The notes under the pieces were generated by a model that saw only the letters and a list, made by a program, of their open reading frames with translations, made no database searches and was not told where the DNA came from. A stretch of 64,000 nucleotides of DNA from AP-15 sp963736715 (GTDB taxonomy: Bacteria > Pseudomonadota > Alphaproteobacteria > ATCC43930 > CGMCC-115725), in the NCBI GenBank assembly GCA_963736715.1, contig CAVTQA010000037.1, forward strand, positions 61,220 through 125,219, read 5' to 3'. Each line of letters begins with the position of its first letter. Position 1 is the first letter of the stretch. The position numbers and the translations under genes were made by a program. Below, in pieces: positions 1 through 8,292 of this stretch.

Positions 1-469
1 CGACGTCGGGCGGGCTTTGGCGCGGCTCCTGCGCGGATTGCCCTCTGACGCGGGCCAATGTCTCGGGCGGCAGCTGCAGGCGCGACAGCACCCGCACGCC
101 GCGGCTCATTGTCCGAAAGCCCTGCCGCCAGCGTATCGAAAGCGGCGTGTCGCCGCCCTGAGCCCTCGCAAAGCCTCGGGCGAGCTGGACCATGAAGCGC
201 GTGTCGATGCCTTCGGGGCAGGCCGGAATGCAATTGCCGCTGCCGCTGCACACCGACGCCCAGCGTGCGGCCTCCGGCGTGCCGCTGCCGCCGGTGATCA
301 GGTCGATGATGCCGGCCGCGGTTTCTTCCGGGTCCGCCTTGCCGAGACCGGCCGGCGCAACCATCGGGCAAGCCCGGAAGCACGCGCCGCAACGCGTGCA
401 CGCCTCGGCAATCGCCTCACCGCGCGCCCGAAAATCTTCCAGATACCCGGCGGTCCCGCCACCGCTCAT
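1..469 (-). CDS. 4Fe-4S dicluster electron-transfer protein, partial
   Basis: Iron-sulfur protein of which the N-terminal 156 residues are present; the gene runs off the left edge. Two Cys clusters are visible: residues 24-34 (CTRCGAC then CP) and residues 74-84 (CSGSGNC then CP). In the second, one usual Cys ligand position is Ser. This layout resembles HdrC/GlpC-type 4Fe-4S proteins that pass electrons to or from flavin or CCG-domain oxidoreductases. The ATG is preferred because GGAG stands 7 bases upstream. It lies on the same strand as the Rieske dioxygenase genes but is separated from them by one convergent small gene, so a role in the same aromatic pathway is an inference. The catalytic partner is not in the window. 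Confidence 0.8.
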   Translation of the reverse strand, partial: MSGGGTAGYLEDFRARGEAIAEACTRCGACFRACPMVAPAGLGKADPEETAAGIIDLITGGSGTPEAARWASVCSGSGNCIPACPEGIDTRFMVQLARGFARAQGGDTPLSIRWRQGFRTMSRGVRVLSRLQLPPETLARVRGQSAQEPRQSPPDV

Positions 470-605
470 GCCGTCACTCCGCCGCTGGTCGAGCCCCACG
501 CTATCTCATTCAACAAACCGAAGCAAAGCGGCGCGGGCGACAACCTGGCCCGGGCACGCGGACCGTGTCATTCTGTCGGGGCGGACATGAAATGGGAGAC
601 AGAGA

Positions 606-914
606 ATGCGTTTTCTCGTGAAGGTTTCGTGCCCGGTCGAGGCCGGCAACGCCGCTGCAAAAAAAGACGGCTTCAAGGTGATCCAGAGCATCCTCGAGCA
701 ACAAAAGCCCGAGGCTGCTTATTTCATTGCCGATGGCGGCCGGCGAACCGGCATTCTGATAATCAATATGAACGACGCTTCGGACCTCCCGCGCATTGCG
801 GAGCCCTGGTTTCTGGCGTTGAACGCCAGTATCGAAGCGACGCCGGCAATGATCCCCGAAGATCTCCAGAGGGCGGCATCGGCAATCGAGCAGGCAGTGA
901 AGACCTTCAGTTAG
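606..914 (+). CDS. small conserved hypothetical protein (DUF3303-like)
   Basis: A 102-residue soluble protein starting MRFLVKVSCPVEAGNAAAK. It has the size and alternating strand/helix pattern of a ferredoxin-like fold small protein, with the conserved-looking stretch AEPWFLALNASIEATPAM. I recognise it as a widespread proteobacterial hypothetical that I would place near DUF3303, but no biochemical function is known to me. The start is supported by GGGAG 7 bases upstream. It is convergent with the dioxygenase beta subunit gene, whose stop is 44 bases downstream, so it is its own transcription unit. Confidence 0.7.
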   Translation: MRFLVKVSCPVEAGNAAAKKDGFKVIQSILEQQKPEAAYFIADGGRRTGILIINMNDASDLPRIAEPWFLALNASIEATPAMIPEDLQRAASAIEQAVKTFS

Positions 915-957
915 GCGCGGATAGCCCCGTATTGCGCGAGCCGACACTGGGTTCAAT

Positions 958-1431
958 TTACAGCGGGATCACCAGCAATGTGTCGATCTTTTGGCTGTCG
1001 AGGACGACGAGGCGCTCGATGAAACGGTATGGCTGGCTCGTCAGATCAACGCGGTCGAGGTAGCGGCCGGCGGCGAAGAGCGCCATCTCGCCGTCGTGCA
1101 TGATCCGCACCGCAATAAAGTTCGAGCGCACCTGCGCGACTGTGGCGTCGATCTGCTCGATGCGGATCGGGCCGACGATGTGGCGGTAGCGGTGCGGTTC
1201 GAAAATATTTGCCTGACGCAGTGCGGTCACGCGGTCGATCAGCATGCCGCGCGACGCCGCATAGACGACGCCGTGCGGCAGCCCGGCCTCGTGACTGGCC
1301 CGGCTGGTAATCACATATCGGCACTGCTCGACAAAAAAGTCGGGCCAGTCTTCGAGCCGGTCCTCGTCGATGCAGTCGACATAGGCGGCGATGAGCTCCT
1401 GGACGCCGAGCCGGACGGCGACTTCGTCCAT
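958..1431 (-). CDS. aromatic-ring-hydroxylating dioxygenase, beta subunit
   Basis: Small (beta) subunit of a Rieske non-heme iron dioxygenase, 157 residues, the usual length for the SnoaL/NTF2-like beta subunits. Recognisable stretches include ELIAAYVDCIDED and YRHIVGPIRIEQID, the latter near the conserved HxV segment that packs on the alpha subunit. It has a structural role; the iron centres are in the alpha subunit encoded 7 bases upstream, so the two genes are almost certainly co-transcribed and co-translated. The sequence type recalls the anthranilate/salicylate dioxygenase group, but the substrate cannot be read from sequence alone. No ferredoxin or reductase gene is adjacent. Confidence 0.88.
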   Translation of the reverse strand: MDEVAVRLGVQELIAAYVDCIDEDRLEDWPDFFVEQCRYVITSRASHEAGLPHGVVYAASRGMLIDRVTALRQANIFEPHRYRHIVGPIRIEQIDATVAQVRSNFIAVRIMHDGEMALFAAGRYLDRVDLTSQPYRFIERLVVLDSQKIDTLLVIPL

Positions 1432-1438
1432 GAGCGCG

Positions 1439-2683
1439 TCAGCTGCCGGTCAAGGCGCGGTATTCCTTCCAGAAGCCGCGAATTGCCGCTTCGCTGGCGC
1501 GGAAGGGCTGCGGCTCCGCGTCGTAACCGCCCATCATGACGACCCCGGTATCCTCGTCATTGTAGCGTATCCCGCGCTGGACGAGCCCGCCGATGCAGCC
1601 ATCCTCCATCGAGATATAGCCGGCCGCGCCGACCAGATTGCCTTGCCGCAACCGGCGTTCGGTCATCGTCGCGTCGTCGTCCTCAAACCCCAGATGGATC
1701 CATTCGAGCTCAGTCTTTTCGAGCCCGCGCGGGCGGATGACGCGAACCGCGATCGTGTTGCGGATCTGCTGCAACACCATGCTCGGGAAGACGGTCAGGA
1801 TCTGCACCGAGATGCCGTCGCCATATTCGTCGACCAATTCGATGACCGAGCTGTCCTTGAGACCGAACCCGCTGTCCGAGCGCAGCGCCGCCTCTCTGTA
1901 ATCGGCGTCCTCCTGCGCGTAGTCGAGTTTCGAATAGCTGAAGTGATGCGCCCCACTGTCGTCCATGACGATCCCGCCTTCCTGGCTCAAGCGGTTTATG
2001 CGGAAAGTCGTCAGAAACAGGTGCAGGATACTGGCGTGGTAGGTGTCCTTGACATTTTCGGCATAGAGCTTCCAGTTATTGGGCAGTACCTGCGTGCTGC
2101 GGCCGAGAATGCGGGCGGGCCGGTTCAGCACGCGGCTGATGCCGGCGGAAATTTTCGGTCCGAGATAGGTTTCGAGATCGGGCGTGTCGTCGCGGAACGA
2201 CCCGAACACCAGGCCGGCGAACTCGGCGACCCGCAGCCGCTGCAGATTGTGCTCGTCCTTGCGAAACTCGGGGGGCATCCCGCCTTGCCGCTTGACCCCG
2301 CGCTCGAACGCGACGCCGGTCAATTTCCCGGTCAGGTCGTAGGTCCAGCCGTGATAGATGCAGCTGATCTCTTTGACGGTGCCGCGACGCTCTAGGCACA
2401 GCAGGTTGCCGCGATGCGCGCAGCGGTTCACAAAGGCGTTGATCTCGCCTTCGGCGTCGCGCGTCACAATGACCGCGGTCTCGCCGATCGTCGTGGCGAT
2501 GTAATCCCCCGCGCTCGGGATCTCGGAGGTCAGACACAGGAAATTCCAGGTCGGGCCCTTGAAGATCCGCTCCTGTTCGAGCCCGTATTGGCCGGGATCG
2601 GTATAGAGGCGGAACGGGATCTCGGTCAGGCCATTCGAGGGCCACGGAACTCCCCGCATCGCGCCGGCGCCGAGCTCTGACAT
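1439..2683 (-). CDS. Rieske aromatic-ring-hydroxylating dioxygenase, alpha subunit
   Basis: Catalytic large subunit (414 residues) of a ring-hydroxylating dioxygenase that inserts both atoms of O2 into an aromatic ring. The Rieske [2Fe-2S] ligands are Cys88, His90, Cys108 and His111 (CxH...CxxH). The mononuclear iron site appears in the segment after NNWKLYAEN: Asp213 (bridging), His216 and His221, with the third ligand Asp expected in the C-terminal half. Length is normal and the frame is intact. Start supported by GGAGGAGG a few bases upstream. It is divergent from the luciferase-like monooxygenase gene; the 128-bp gap between them should hold both promoters. It resembles the anthranilate-type subgroup, but substrate assignment is tentative. 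Confidence 0.92.
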   Translation of the reverse strand: MSELGAGAMRGVPWPSNGLTEIPFRLYTDPGQYGLEQERIFKGPTWNFLCLTSEIPSAGDYIATTIGETAVIVTRDAEGEINAFVNRCAHRGNLLCLERRGTVKEISCIYHGWTYDLTGKLTGVAFERGVKRQGGMPPEFRKDEHNLQRLRVAEFAGLVFGSFRDDTPDLETYLGPKISAGISRVLNRPARILGRSTQVLPNNWKLYAENVKDTYHASILHLFLTTFRINRLSQEGGIVMDDSGAHHFSYSKLDYAQEDADYREAALRSDSGFGLKDSSVIELVDEYGDGISVQILTVFPSMVLQQIRNTIAVRVIRPRGLEKTELEWIHLGFEDDDATMTERRLRQGNLVGAAGYISMEDGCIGGLVQRGIRYNDEDTGVVMMGGYDAEPQPFRASEAAIRGFWKEYRALTGS

Positions 2684-2811
2684 GTTTGCCTCCTCCGCAA
2701 GGTAATGGCAGCCATGATAGCAGGTACCCGGAGCCGGGGGAAATTAGCTTGCGGGAAATAGGCCGATGGCCGACCATCCGTGACAGCAAGCTTTCTGCCG
2801 GAGGACTCGGC

Positions 2812-3988
2812 ATGGACGATCTTTATCTGCGCAGCGGCATTTTTCTCGCGCCGTTTCACAATCACGACGAGAACCCGACGCTCTCGATCGAGCGCGACCT
2901 CGAACTGCTCGAGCATCTCGACCGGCTGAATTACCACGAGGCGTGGATCGGCGAGCATCATTCCGGCGGCTTCGAGCTGATCGCCTGCCCGGAGATGTTC
3001 ATCGCCGCGGCGGCGCAGCGCACCCGGCATATCCGGCTCGGCACCGGCGTCGTGTCGCTGCCGTATCACAACCCGTTCATGCTGGCCGACCGCATGGTGC
3101 AGCTCGACCATATGACGCGCGGCCGGGCGATGTTCGGGGTCGGCCCCGGCGCCCTCGTGCACGACGCGCTGAAGATCGGCATCGACCCCGGCGCCCAGCG
3201 GCGCATGATGAACGAGGCCCTCGAGGTCATCGTCCCATTGCTGCGCGGTGAAACCGTCAGCCGCAAGACTGATTGGTTCAACCTGACCGAGGCGCAGCTG
3301 CAATTGCGCTGCTACACCCGCCCGACCATGGAACTGGCGGTCGCTGCGGCGCGCTCGCCGGCGGGGTCGCTGGCCGCCGGGAAATACGGTATCGGCATGC
3401 TGTCGATCGGCGGCACCAGCCCGATGGCGATGGAGGCGCACACCCGCAATTGGGGCCTCTACGAGGAGACCGCGCGCACCAACGGGCATGTCCCCGACCG
3501 CAAGAACTGGCGCGTCGTCGGCATGTTCCACATCGCCGAAACGCGCGAACAGGCCCGCAAGAACGTCCAGTTCGGCGTGCAGGCCTTTGCCAACTACTTC
3601 CGCGATGTCGCGACGTTTCCGATCATTCCGCCCGATGTGCCCGACCCCTATGAGTGGCTGGTCGAGACCGGCACCGGGTGCATCGGCACCCCCGACGATG
3701 CTCTCGCCTATATCGAGCGGCTGATCGCCGGGTCGGGCGGGTTTGGCGTGCTGTGCGAATTGGCGCAGAACTGGGCCGATTGGGACGCGACTAAAAGGCA
3801 CTACGAGCTGATGGCTCGATTTCGTCCACCCGCATTTCCAGAAGAGCCGGGAATTGCTGCGCGGCAGTTACGACTACGCGACGAGCCATCACGAAGACTT
3901 CACCGGCAAGGCCGGCGCGGCGATCCAGGCCGAGATCGACCGGCACGCGCGCCGCACCGCCGCGACCGAGCGGCCAGCGGCCGAATAA
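2812..3988 (+). pseudogene. luciferase-like flavin monooxygenase, one-base frameshift near the 3' end
   Basis: Bacterial-luciferase-family (LLM, F420/FMN-dependent) monooxygenase. The first 336 residues read normally, including AWIGEHH near the N terminus and the TIM-barrel repeats GTGVVSLPYHNPFMLADR. At about 3819-3823 the frame is lost: removing one T from the run in CGATTTCG restores a typical C-terminal tail (FVHPHFQKSRELL ... RPAAE) ending in TAA at 3986-3988, about 391 residues, the family length. As printed, translation would run on into the next gene. Start ATG is supported by GGAGGA 6 bases upstream. It is divergent from the Rieske dioxygenase genes, suggesting a joint catabolic role. 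A sequencing error is as likely as true decay, because everything else is intact. Confidence 0.85.
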
Positions 3989-4083
3989 CGACGAAACCCC
4001 GCTTCGCGACCCCGCGTGGGTGGCTGTTCCGCCCCTGCAGCGGTTCGGGCATGGTCGACGGCTCACGGGACGAGCCGCGACTG

Positions 4084-5058
4084 ATGGCTAATATTGCCGC
4101 CGCCGGCGCAGCAACGATCGCCCGCGCAGCCGCACTCTTGCGCGCAGGGCGGCTCGTCGCGTTCCCGACCGAGACCGTGTACGGGCTCGGCGGCGACGCG
4201 ACAAACGACCGCGCCGTCGCTGGTATCTTCGCAGCCAAAGCCCGGCCGCACTTCAACCCGCTGATCGTTCATGTCCGCGACCTAGTCGAGGCCGAGACCC
4301 TGGCCGTCTTCACTGCTCCCGCTCGTCGCGCCGCTGCCCGGTTCTGGCCGGGACCGCTGACTCTCGTACTGCCCCGGCAACCCGCCGCCGGGGTATCGCA
4401 GCTGGCCAGCGCCGGCCTCGACACGGTGGCGATACGGGTCCCCGCCCATCCGGTCGCGCAGGCGTTGCTGCGAGAGACGGGCCGTCCGATCGCCGCTCCA
4501 TCGGCCAACCGCTCGGGCCGGGTCAGCCCGACCTCGGCCGCGCATGTCGCCGAAGACCTCGGCGACGATGTCGCGATGATCCTCGACGACGGCCCGACCC
4601 CGGTGGGTCTCGAATCGACCGTCCTCGATCTTTCCGGAGGGGCCCCTGCCCTGCTCCGTCCCGGCGCCATCGCCCTCGAGACTCTGACCGAATTGCTCGG
4701 ATCAATCGCCCTTCCCAACCCGGCCTTGTTGAAATCACCGGGCATGCTGGCGAGCCATTACGCACCCGGTCTGCCGGTCCGTCTCGCCGCAACCGAGGCC
4801 CGTCCCGGCGAGGCATTGCTCGCCTTCGGTCCGGACGCGCCGCCCGACTTCGCGGAGGTGCTGTGGCTGAGCCGCTCCGGCGACCTCGCCGAAGCGGCAG
4901 CCAATCTGTTCGCGATGCTGCGCCGTCTCGACCGTTCCTGTTTCACCGGGATTGCGGTAATGCCAATCCCCGAACACGGCCTCGGCCGGGCGATCAATGA
5001 CCGCCTGCACCGCGCCGCCGCACCGCGCAGAGTTGATAGCGCCAATCGCATCGTCTGA
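4084..5058 (+). CDS. L-threonylcarbamoyladenylate synthase, Sua5/YwlC/YrdC family
   Basis: Makes threonylcarbamoyl-AMP from threonine, bicarbonate and ATP, the first step of t6A37 modification of ANN-decoding tRNAs in the cytoplasm. The YrdC domain is clear: VAFPTETVYGLGGDAT, then KARPHFNPLIVHV, WPGPLTLVL, ANRSGRVSPT and the GLESTVLDL segment. The C-terminal Sua5 domain follows the linker SPGMLASHYAPGLPVRL, giving the long form (324 residues). Two in-frame ATGs exist, at 4051 and 4084; the latter is used because the YrdC domain begins immediately after it. It is a housekeeping-type gene close downstream of the frameshifted monooxygenase. Confidence 0.9.
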   Translation: MANIAAAGAATIARAAALLRAGRLVAFPTETVYGLGGDATNDRAVAGIFAAKARPHFNPLIVHVRDLVEAETLAVFTAPARRAAARFWPGPLTLVLPRQPAAGVSQLASAGLDTVAIRVPAHPVAQALLRETGRPIAAPSANRSGRVSPTSAAHVAEDLGDDVAMILDDGPTPVGLESTVLDLSGGAPALLRPGAIALETLTELLGSIALPNPALLKSPGMLASHYAPGLPVRLAATEARPGEALLAFGPDAPPDFAEVLWLSRSGDLAEAAANLFAMLRRLDRSCFTGIAVMPIPEHGLGRAINDRLHRAAAPRRVDSANRIV

Positions 5059-5086
5059 AGTCGTGCTTGGTGGCCAGACCCGCGGG

Positions 5087-5114
5087 TTGACGAGACCCAG
5101 CTGCTACCTATAAT
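5087..5114 (+). promoter_or_regulatory. sigma70-type promoter of the toxin-antitoxin operon
   Basis: TTGACG at 5087-5092 and a perfect TATAAT at 5109-5114, with a 16-bp spacer. It lies just upstream of the antitoxin start. Just downstream, TCTAG and CTAGT motifs repeat (5115-5130), a plausible operator for the autorepression usual in such operons. Confidence 0.6.
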
Positions 5115-5134
5115 CTAGTTAGTCTAGTCAAGAT

Positions 5135-5428
5135 GTGCAGGCCGTGGCAAACCAGGACACAGATCAAGCTCGCTCGAATTGGCAGCTCCAGGACGCGAAG
5201 GCGCGGTTCAGTGAACTTGTCAAGAAAGCCCGGAAGCAGGGCCCTCAACATGTCAGCGTCCGCGGCGAGCCGGCCGTCGTCGTGGTCTCCGAGGAGGACT
5301 TTACGAGACTCACCTCGTCTCGTCCCTCGATAGTCGACCACATTTTGGACGGAGCGCCGTGGCCGGATGATCTGGTTGAGGCGATCAATGCCCGACCAAG
5401 CGACGCGGGTCGAGACGTCCTCTTCTGA
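5135..5428 (+). CDS. type II antitoxin, Phd/YefM family
   Basis: Antitoxin of 97 residues. The core WQLQDAKARFSELVKKARKQGPQHVSVRGEPAVVVVS-type segment is the Phd/YefM N-terminal DNA-binding dimerisation domain, and the C-terminal part should wrap the toxin. It starts at GTG 5135, with a second in-frame GTG at 5144; the transcript leader would be very short given the TATAAT at 5109, so the start is uncertain. Its stop overlaps the toxin start in TGATG, so the two are translationally coupled. The complex probably represses the promoter just upstream. Confidence 0.88.
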   Translation: MQAVANQDTDQARSNWQLQDAKARFSELVKKARKQGPQHVSVRGEPAVVVVSEEDFTRLTSSRPSIVDHILDGAPWPDDLVEAINARPSDAGRDVLF

Positions 5429-5850
5429 TGTACCTCGTCGATACCAACGTCTTGTCCGAGGCTCGCCGCGGGAGCAACGAGGCTCGGATCTGGCTCCGCT
5501 CCGTCGATCCGGTCACAATCTATTTCAGCGTCATCACACTCGGCGAGATCATGAAAGGGATCGCGCTGAAACTGCGAACTGATGCCCGCGCTGCTGCACC
5601 GCTGACCGCGTGGCTGGAACAGCTGCGGCACGACCACAGCGACAGAATCTTACCCATCAGCGATCGCGTCGCGCTTGAATGGGGCCGACTGGCCGCCGAG
5701 CGGCCACGCGGCATGGCTGACGGGCTGATCGCGGCGACCGCGGCGGTCCACGGCAAAATCATCGTGACGCGCAACGTCGCCGATTTCGCAGATACCCGCG
5801 TCCCAGTCATCAATCCTTGGGACCCAAACGGCTGGTCCGCCTCGACGTAG
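5428..5850 (+). CDS. VapC/FitB-like PIN-domain toxin
   Basis: PIN-fold ribonuclease toxin, 140 residues. Acidic active-site residues are in place: Asp in YLVDTNVLSE, Glu in LGEIMKG, Asp in MADGLIAATA, and the final Asp/Asn segment TRNVADF. It would cleave RNA, often tRNA in this family, when freed from the Phd-like antitoxin encoded in the overlapping upstream gene. The length is normal and the frame intact, so the module is probably functional. The 277 bases after it hold no recognisable gene. Confidence 0.9.
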   Translation: MYLVDTNVLSEARRGSNEARIWLRSVDPVTIYFSVITLGEIMKGIALKLRTDARAAAPLTAWLEQLRHDHSDRILPISDRVALEWGRLAAERPRGMADGLIAATAAVHGKIIVTRNVADFADTRVPVINPWDPNGWSAST

Positions 5851-6127
5851 GAAGCGCTCTGGAAACTGCGGTAACGGTCAGCCGCTCAATTTGGTGTCGC
5901 CACCGATCGAGATTTTGAATCCGCCGGATCACGTGGCTCGGAACCCATCGTGATTTGCGGACTGTATGGTTGAAGCCTCAACCCTGTTATAGGGCGTCGA
6001 AATGTTCACCCCCTCACTGGCGGCAAAGCCCGCACACAATGCGAGCAACCAAATCAGAACGCGATGACATTACGAGAGCCCGGATCAAGCGTCTCCGAAT
6101 TGCGTCTTGCTGGTTGAAGAGACCCCA

Positions 6128-6676
6128 ATGTCTACCACCACCCCATCATTGTCGATCCCGACCGTTGATGAAATTCGCACCCAGCTCTGTGCCGCCGCGT
6201 TTGGCGGCCCGTTGGTTTCGAACATCTATCGCGGGCTGGTGGCCGAAATCATCGTTGGCGCGGCACTCGGCTCTGAATGCCAATTGTGCTCGGGCGATTG
6301 GCGCGGTTGGGATTTCGAACACCCCTCCGGGTTGCGCCTGAAGGTAAAGCAATCGGCGGCTCGGCAGACGTGGACTGGGACGAGAAATGCGACGACGCCC
6401 ATATTCGATATCCGGGCGCGAACCGGATATTTCGAGGGTGCAGATTGGGTCGCCGATCCCAGGCGCTTTGCTCATATCTATATTTTCGCGTATCACCCGA
6501 TCATGGAAGAAAGCGCCGATTACCGCGATCCTCGCCAATGGCGCTTCCATGTGGTTGCAACGAATCGCCTCCCAGCTGGCAAAACGATCACCTTGGTGAA
6601 GGTGGCGCTGCTATCCGATGCCGTTGCATGGATCGGCTTGAAGGCAGCAATTGAGAACGTCCGCGCATCGCTCTGA
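6128..6676 (+). CDS. PD-(D/E)XK-nuclease-like hypothetical protein
   Basis: A 182-residue protein. Residues around WDFEHPSGLRLKVKQSAARQTW match the pattern (W-D-hydrophobic ... E-V-K-Q-S-A-ARQ-W) seen in a family of predicted PD-(D/E)XK nucleases. Here the position usually filled by the catalytic Glu of ExK is Lys (L-K-V-K), so the active site may be dead or shifted. The rest (IFDIRART, HIYIFAYHP, QWRFHVV) fits the following core strands. Start ATG 6128 is chosen over an upstream TTG because GAAGAGA precedes it. It stands alone between the toxin-antitoxin pair and the IS110 elements. Possible defence or mobile-element function is inference. Confidence 0.6.
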   Translation: MSTTTPSLSIPTVDEIRTQLCAAAFGGPLVSNIYRGLVAEIIVGAALGSECQLCSGDWRGWDFEHPSGLRLKVKQSAARQTWTGTRNATTPIFDIRARTGYFEGADWVADPRRFAHIYIFAYHPIMEESADYRDPRQWRFHVVATNRLPAGKTITLVKVALLSDAVAWIGLKAAIENVRASL

Positions 6677-6689
6677 CGAGAATATATGG

Positions 6690-6852
6690 ATTGGCACTCG
6701 CCATAGTGCGCGTACTCGGTTCAGGTCGGCGTCGCCTCTCCCAAAGCAAAAGGGCTGACGCTTATCTCAACGCGGAGCCGGTGAGATGGTATGGGGCAAG
6801 CGGCGAGGAGATGGCACCATCGTCGCTGGCAAATAACTGACGGAGTGCCCCG
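6690..6852 (+). other. non-coding 5' flank of IS110 element 1 (possible guide-RNA region)
   Basis: No gene is seen here. A perfect 6-bp inverted repeat, ATCTCA at 6764-6769 and TGAGAT at 6782-6787, could form a stem-loop just upstream of the transposase. In IS110-type elements the non-coding end next to the transposase encodes the bridge RNA that specifies donor and target; this region is where one would be expected. The RNA itself is inferred, not shown. Confidence 0.35.
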
Positions 6853-8016
6853 ATGCCCCAGCTGAACGACTTGAGCAGGTCCCTCGTCGCCTTGGACCAA
6901 GATAGCACAATCATTGCCGTCGTCGAGCTGAGCCAGTCGAGCTGGCTGGTTGGCGGGGTGCTTCCCGGCATTGAGCGTCAACCGCAAAAGAAGCTGGAAC
7001 CGAGTGCGGAAAGGCTTCTTGGCCTGCTGCATCGCTGGCGCGATGAAGCGGTCAGGGCCGGTAAAAAGATCACGCGGATTGCACTGGCCTTCGAAGCCGG
7101 TCGCGATGGCTTCTGGTTGGCGCGTTGGCTGAATGCGCGCGGGGTCGAAGCGCACGTGATCCATCCCTCGAGTGTCGCAGTATCGCGGGAGCATCGCCGG
7201 GCCAAGACCGACCGGCTCGACACCGAGTTGCTGAAGCGCGGGTTCTTGGGGTGGCTGCGCGGGGAACGGGGCCATTGTAGCATGGCGCGCGTCCCGACGA
7301 TTGCCGAAGAGGACGCCAAGCGGCCGAACCGGGAGCGCGAGTGCCTGGTCGGGGAACGTACGCGCATCGTCAACCGAATGAAGGCCACGCTGGCCCGGCT
7401 CGGCGTGCGCAATTTCAAACCCACCCTGCGCAAGGCAGCGGAGCGTCTTGCAACGGTACGCACCCCGGAGGGCATGCCGCTACCGCCAAATGTATTGGCC
7501 GAGCTGCAGCGCGACATGGCGCGGCTGGGCTTTGTCGTCAGCCAGATCAGGGAGATCGAGGACACCCGTCAAAAACGGTTGGAGCAGCAGCCTGAGACCG
7601 GGCACCACGCCATGGTTCGGCAGGTGGCCCGGGTCATCGGCATCGGCATTGAAACGGCTGATATGCTCGTCAATGAGGTGCTGTCGCGACCAATGCGTGA
7701 CCGCAAAGCGGTGGCGCGCTACGCCGGTCTGACGGGCTCGCCGGACGAGAGCGGTGCGAGGCGGCGGGAACAAGGCCTCGCCAGAGCCGGCAATGCCCGG
7801 GTCCGCCGTGGCATGATCCAACTCGCCTGGCGCTTTCTGCGGTTTCAGAAGCAGAGCGCACTGGCACAGTGGTACCGGGCCCGCACTGCCGATAGCCGTC
7901 TAGGCACGCGCAAGACGATGATTGTCGCGTTGGCACGCAAGCTGCTCATCGCGCTCTGGCGCTTTGTCACGACTGGCGAGACATTGGACGGCGTCATCCT
8001 GCGCCCGGCAGGCTGA
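6853..8016 (+). CDS. IS110-family transposase (element 1)
   Basis: A 387-residue DEDD-type transposase/recombinase. The N-terminal RuvC-like domain contains LDQDSTIIAVVELSQ, IALAFEAGRDGFWLARWL and HRRAKTDRLD, the usual acidic positions being partly Glu. The C-terminal Tnp20-like domain contains VIGIGIETADMLVNEVL, RYAGLTGSPDESG and a serine-bearing segment before the LARKLLIALWRF tail. The frame is intact. It belongs to a lineage distinct from element 2, which lies 276 bp downstream in the same orientation. IS110 elements lack classical inverted repeats, so the ends were not defined. Probably a functional recombinase that works with an RNA guide. Confidence 0.9.
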   Translation: MPQLNDLSRSLVALDQDSTIIAVVELSQSSWLVGGVLPGIERQPQKKLEPSAERLLGLLHRWRDEAVRAGKKITRIALAFEAGRDGFWLARWLNARGVEAHVIHPSSVAVSREHRRAKTDRLDTELLKRGFLGWLRGERGHCSMARVPTIAEEDAKRPNRERECLVGERTRIVNRMKATLARLGVRNFKPTLRKAAERLATVRTPEGMPLPPNVLAELQRDMARLGFVVSQIREIEDTRQKRLEQQPETGHHAMVRQVARVIGIGIETADMLVNEVLSRPMRDRKAVARYAGLTGSPDESGARRREQGLARAGNARVRRGMIQLAWRFLRFQKQSALAQWYRARTADSRLGTRKTMIVALARKLLIALWRFVTTGETLDGVILRPAG

Positions 8017-8292
8017 AAGACCTCCGGGACGAGCATCTTACCTATTCGGCGCTCGCGCTGGCGTTCAGCGCGGACTGCTGATTGACGATCCGAGGTGGCG
8101 GGAACCGGCACGTGACATGGCACAGAATGCCGACGGTGAGAATGGGGCCCGCCGCCCGGAGCTTTGCCGCCGATGCGCATGACTGCATCATGGTCAGGAT
8201 CCAAACGGACCTACCGCATACAGATCCTATGCAGTCGGGCGACAAACTCTGGTAAGTCGATATCGCCCACCACTGAGCCGAAGGAGCGAGCA
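8017..8292 (+). other. non-coding gap between the two IS110 transposases
   Basis: 276 bp without a gene. It must hold the 3' end of element 1 and the 5' end of element 2. GGGCGA and TCGCCC flanking a 22-base loop (about 8238-8271), and TGAC/GTCA around 8185-8200, could pair in an RNA. AAGGAG precedes the second transposase start. A guide RNA for element 2 is plausible but unproven. Confidence 0.35.

Noticed and set aside
17..1063. Long open frame on the plus strand over the first kilobase
   Set aside because: It is an artefact of high GC, antisense to the Fe-S protein and dioxygenase genes and with no protein-like composition.
2686..5058. Apparent 790-residue fusion of a flavin monooxygenase and a Sua5 protein
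   Set aside because: Produced by the one-base frameshift near 3821; the sequence between the two domains is a shifted reading of the monooxygenase end, and both genes have their own start.
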